Assembly (NCBI GenBank): GCA_011775825.1
Contig: JAABYK010000045.1
Coordinates: 2,004 to 9,323, forward strand
Direction of reading: 5' to 3'
From: Candidatus Zhuqueibacterota bacterium
GTDB taxonomy: Bacteria; Zhuqueibacterota; Zhuqueibacteria; Oceanimicrobiales; Oceanimicrobiaceae
DNA: 7,320 bases
The notes beneath the pieces were generated by a model. That model searched no databases, had not been told where the DNA came from, and saw only the letters and a list, made by a program, of their open reading frames with translations. The translations under genes were made by a program, and so were the position numbers. The first letter of the stretch is position 1. Each line of letters opens with the position of its first letter. Positions 5,749-7,320 of this stretch are shown here, one piece after another.

Positions 5749-6849
5749 TCATTCCTTCTCAAAGACAACCTGTTTTGCTTGTAAGAATGCAGCAAGCTCA
5801 TTGAACTGATTCTCGATATCTTTTTGCAATTGCCCGGACGGTTTTTCGAACAGTTTCAATTTCACGGTCGTTTTATTTCCCGCAAAACGAGATTCCCATG
5901 ATCCATGCGCGGCTCCGTTCACCAATACCACACCCAGGGCATTTCCGCCAGTGGCGCCAATCGAGCCGTAAACATGATGTTGCATATCGGGACTCACGAA
6001 ACGTTCTCGGCCATCCGGTGCGTATCCCATGGTGTAGCTATCCCAGCGAGGAAGTATGACTAAACTGTCTTTGTCTGGAATTTTGAAAGATTCGAATTCA
6101 TCCAAATCTTCTGCAAGCAGCAGGGAATCATCCTCAAGGTGTATGGTTTCGTGTGCATTCATTGCCTGTTTTGCATCGGTTACCGAGATACCCGCCCACC
6201 ACTGAAAATCCGTTGTTCTTGCGGGACCAAAAGCCCTCAAGTATTCCCCCGCAAGCCAGGCCAGTGCCTTATCACGATCAACTTCCTCGAAATTATCTCC
6301 AGTCCAGCTTTTTGTCCCGGTATACCGAATGATGTTGGATCGCAGGCTTCTGGCGCCAACTCTCAATAAATGGCCTTCGTAAGCCATGCGGTTCAACACG
6401 AGTTTTACCGAAGCGTCGGGGAGGATACCTGCTTTTTTTATGTCTGCCGCTGTCAGAGGCTTGTCGGCGAGTTTTAAGATCGCTTCTTTCCAATCTTCGT
6501 AATCTTCCTGGCGTATAAATCGATTCTTCTGCGAGTATCGTTTTTGCCATCTCGGATCCGACGCAGGAGGCACGGTTGCGGCGAAGGTCAGGTGCGCCGT
6601 ATCTTTTGGCAGCATATAGATAGACAGCCGCATTGCCGGAATCCGGAAAGCCAGCCGCCGTTCATCCAGTTCATAAAATGCCGGTTCATCCAACGACTTT
6701 ACACGGGCATGCAGAGAGAGGGGCGCTGTAGGGTGTGAACTGTAAACACCGATGATGTCTTTGAGAACCTGTTGAACATTCGTCCCCTGCTTTCCCAGGC
6801 GTTGACGATGATAAGACCAGTGTCGGAATTTATGCTTTGGGCCAGTCAT
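5749..6849 (-). CDS. Winged-helix DNA-binding protein of the AlkZ-like (HTH_42) family
   Basis: The protein has 366 residues, about full family length, and is presumably cytoplasmic. It opens with the family's RQRL (15-18), and a helix leads into IIGVYSSHPTAPLSLHARV (32-50). A winged-helix unit follows at about 122-165 (LTAADIKKAGILPDASVKLV). The second winged-helix landmark, FGPARTTDFQWWAGIS, is at 207-222. The C-terminal beta domain shows LPRWDSYTMGY (266-276) and GVVLVNGAAHGSW (306-318). Characterised relatives (AlkZ, YcaQ/AlkX) are DNA glycosylases that remove bulky or crosslinked bases using a Gln-x-Gln/Asp motif. By eye that motif aligns with Y36-S37-S38, so glycosylase activity is not supported; DNA binding remains likely. 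The ATG at 6849 has only a weak AAAG upstream. The stop at 5749-5751 lies 40 nt before the hydrolase start, suggesting an operon. A MITE-like element ends 15 bp upstream of the start codon. Confidence 0.88.
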   Translation of the reverse strand: MTGPKHKFRHWSYHRQRLGKQGTNVQQVLKDIIGVYSSHPTAPLSLHARVKSLDEPAFYELDERRLAFRIPAMRLSIYMLPKDTAHLTFAATVPPASDPRWQKRYSQKNRFIRQEDYEDWKEAILKLADKPLTAADIKKAGILPDASVKLVLNRMAYEGHLLRVGARSLRSNIIRYTGTKSWTGDNFEEVDRDKALAWLAGEYLRAFGPARTTDFQWWAGISVTDAKQAMNAHETIHLEDDSLLLAEDLDEFESFKIPDKDSLVILPRWDSYTMGYAPDGRERFVSPDMQHHVYGSIGATGGNALGVVLVNGAAHGSWESRFAGNKTTVKLKLFEKPSGQLQKDIENQFNELAAFLQAKQVVFEKE

Positions 6850-6856
6850 CTTTCAT

Positions 6857-6864
6857 TCTAACAA
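6857..6864. repeat. Left candidate target-site duplication
   Basis: TCTAACAA directly abuts the left terminal inverted repeat. The right flank at 7068-7075 is TCTAACCA, identical at 7 of 8 positions. An 8-bp duplication is in the range produced by several DDE transposase families. Confidence 0.6.
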
Positions 6865-6933
6865 CTTGCTACCTGACACTTTTTTGTTATTGTTCGTAAA
6901 TCCAACATCCGACATATCCGATACTAAGATGTC

Positions 6934-6952
6934 ACCACTACGTGGTTTTTTT
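6934..6952 (+). repeat. Hairpin plus T-run inside the MITE, copy 1
   Basis: ACCAC-TAC-GTGGT is a 5-bp stem followed directly by seven Ts. It has the form of a small Rho-independent terminator on the plus strand, although no plus-strand gene precedes it. A similar unit lies 52 bp further on. Confidence 0.45.
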
Positions 6953-6985
6953 ATCAAGATTATTGCGATTTTCTATAAACATAAC

Positions 6986-7003
6986 ACCGCTACGCAGTTT
7001 TTT
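6986..7003 (+). repeat. Hairpin plus T-run inside the MITE, copy 2
   Basis: ACCGC-TAC-GCAGT followed by a T-run matches copy 1 in the form ACC[AG]CTACG[TC][GA]GTTTTTT. The stem carries one mismatch. The two copies share orientation, so this is a direct repeat. Confidence 0.45.
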
Positions 7004-7067
7004 GAGCCGAAAAATCCCGGTTAGGGTGACATATTTGCACATGATGTGAAAAGTGTCCGGTAGTGAG

Positions 7068-7075
7068 TCTAACCA
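7068..7075. repeat. Right candidate target-site duplication
   Basis: TCTAACCA directly follows the right terminal inverted repeat and differs from the left copy at one position only. The PIN reading frame stops 8 bp further on at 7081-7083, so the insertion did not enter that gene. Confidence 0.6.
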
Positions 7076-7080
7076 AGATC

Positions 7081-7320
7081 TCAATATTCTCTTGGTGAGA
7101 CTATTTTGAGATCCTTAACCTTTTTCAAATTCAGTAATTCTCGATCTCCGGTCACGAAAACTTTAGCTTCGGCATTCAAAGCGTAGCTCAACAAGATTAT
7201 GTCATCTTGGTCATTTATGCCAACTTTTATTTCAACTCTTTTTTCAACGAACACAGTCCCCTCATTTAGAAAAAGACAAGCTTGATGAAGGAGTTTGTCT
7301 CAATATTCATCCAGCCTAAT
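7081..7320 (-). pseudogene. PIN-domain (VapC-like toxin family) gene, interrupted by an in-frame stop, 5' end outside window
   Basis: A reading frame of 72 codons (7299-7084, stop TGA at 7081-7083) gives the C-terminal half of a PIN domain. Its landmarks are VEIKVGINDQDDIILLSYAL with the acidic NDQDD, then VFVTGDREL with the second conserved acidic patch, and a closing KIVSPREY. PIN proteins are Mg2+-dependent RNases, commonly the toxin of type II toxin-antitoxin pairs. The frame is closed upstream by TGA at 7300-7302, yet the sequence beyond it (IRLDEY) and the downstream residues (DKLLHQACLF) read like one continuous PIN protein. No ATG exists between, and the only GTG is about 17 codons in, too late for a domain. 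So it is either a nonsense-mutated pseudogene or a recoded or misread codon (TGG to TGA would restore Trp). No antitoxin gene is visible in the window. Confidence 0.6.

Larger units (their letters stand above)
6865..7067. mobile_element. MITE-like non-coding element, about 203 bp
   Basis: The ends are inverted repeats: 6865-6883 (CTTGCTACCTGACACTTTT) and the reverse complement of 7049-7067 (CTCACTACCGGACACTTTT) match at 16 of 19 positions. The outer flanks are TCTAACAA and TCTAACCA. The interior is AT-rich, has no ORF, and contains a perfect inner inverted repeat (ATGTCACC 6929-6936, GGTGACAT 7025-7032) and two T-run hairpins. Short length, TIRs and near-identical flanks fit a miniature inverted-repeat transposable element mobilised by a transposase encoded elsewhere. 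The family is not identified from sequence alone. It occupies most of the gap between the winged-helix and PIN genes. Confidence 0.65.

Overview
The window holds six genes or gene parts, all read from the minus strand: the 5' part of an Nramp-type transporter (1-795), a phospholipase D / VTT membrane fusion (882-2990), an exported seven-repeat FG-GAP/VCBS protein (3141-4265), an exported prolyl-iminopeptidase-like alpha/beta hydrolase (4716-5708), an AlkZ-like winged-helix protein (5749-6849) and an interrupted PIN-domain toxin-like gene (7081-7320, running off the edge). Exported and inner-membrane proteins, mid-range base composition and mixed intergenic repeats suggest a free-living Gram-negative bacterium. 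There is no ribosomal or other taxonomic marker, so I do not assign a phylum; Bacteroidota/Balneolota-like or Acidobacteriota-like lineages are only guesses.

The genes do not form one pathway. The only convincing operon is the winged-helix gene followed by the hydrolase, with a 40-nt gap. The other genes are separated by stretches with their own candidate signals: a 33-bp palindrome in front of the Nramp gene, and a candidate promoter overlapping a weak terminator in front of the PLD-VTT gene. The PLD-VTT and FG-GAP genes both appear to start with TTG.

The most distinctive structure is between genes. At 4317-4627 a degenerate palindromic repeat (GTCAT...ATGAC ends) encloses several back-to-back hairpins. 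At 6865-7067 a roughly 203-bp non-coding element has 19-bp imperfect terminal inverted repeats and near-identical 8-bp flanks. This is a good candidate MITE, inserted just upstream of the winged-helix start codon.

Three proteins look like family members with altered key positions. The Nramp protein has GPGT where the metal-binding DPGN motif is expected. The hydrolase has a lysine where the catalytic histidine should be. The AlkZ-like protein lacks the glutamines of the glycosylase motif. These, together with the MITE candidate, are the points most worth checking. I see no clearly new multi-gene system.
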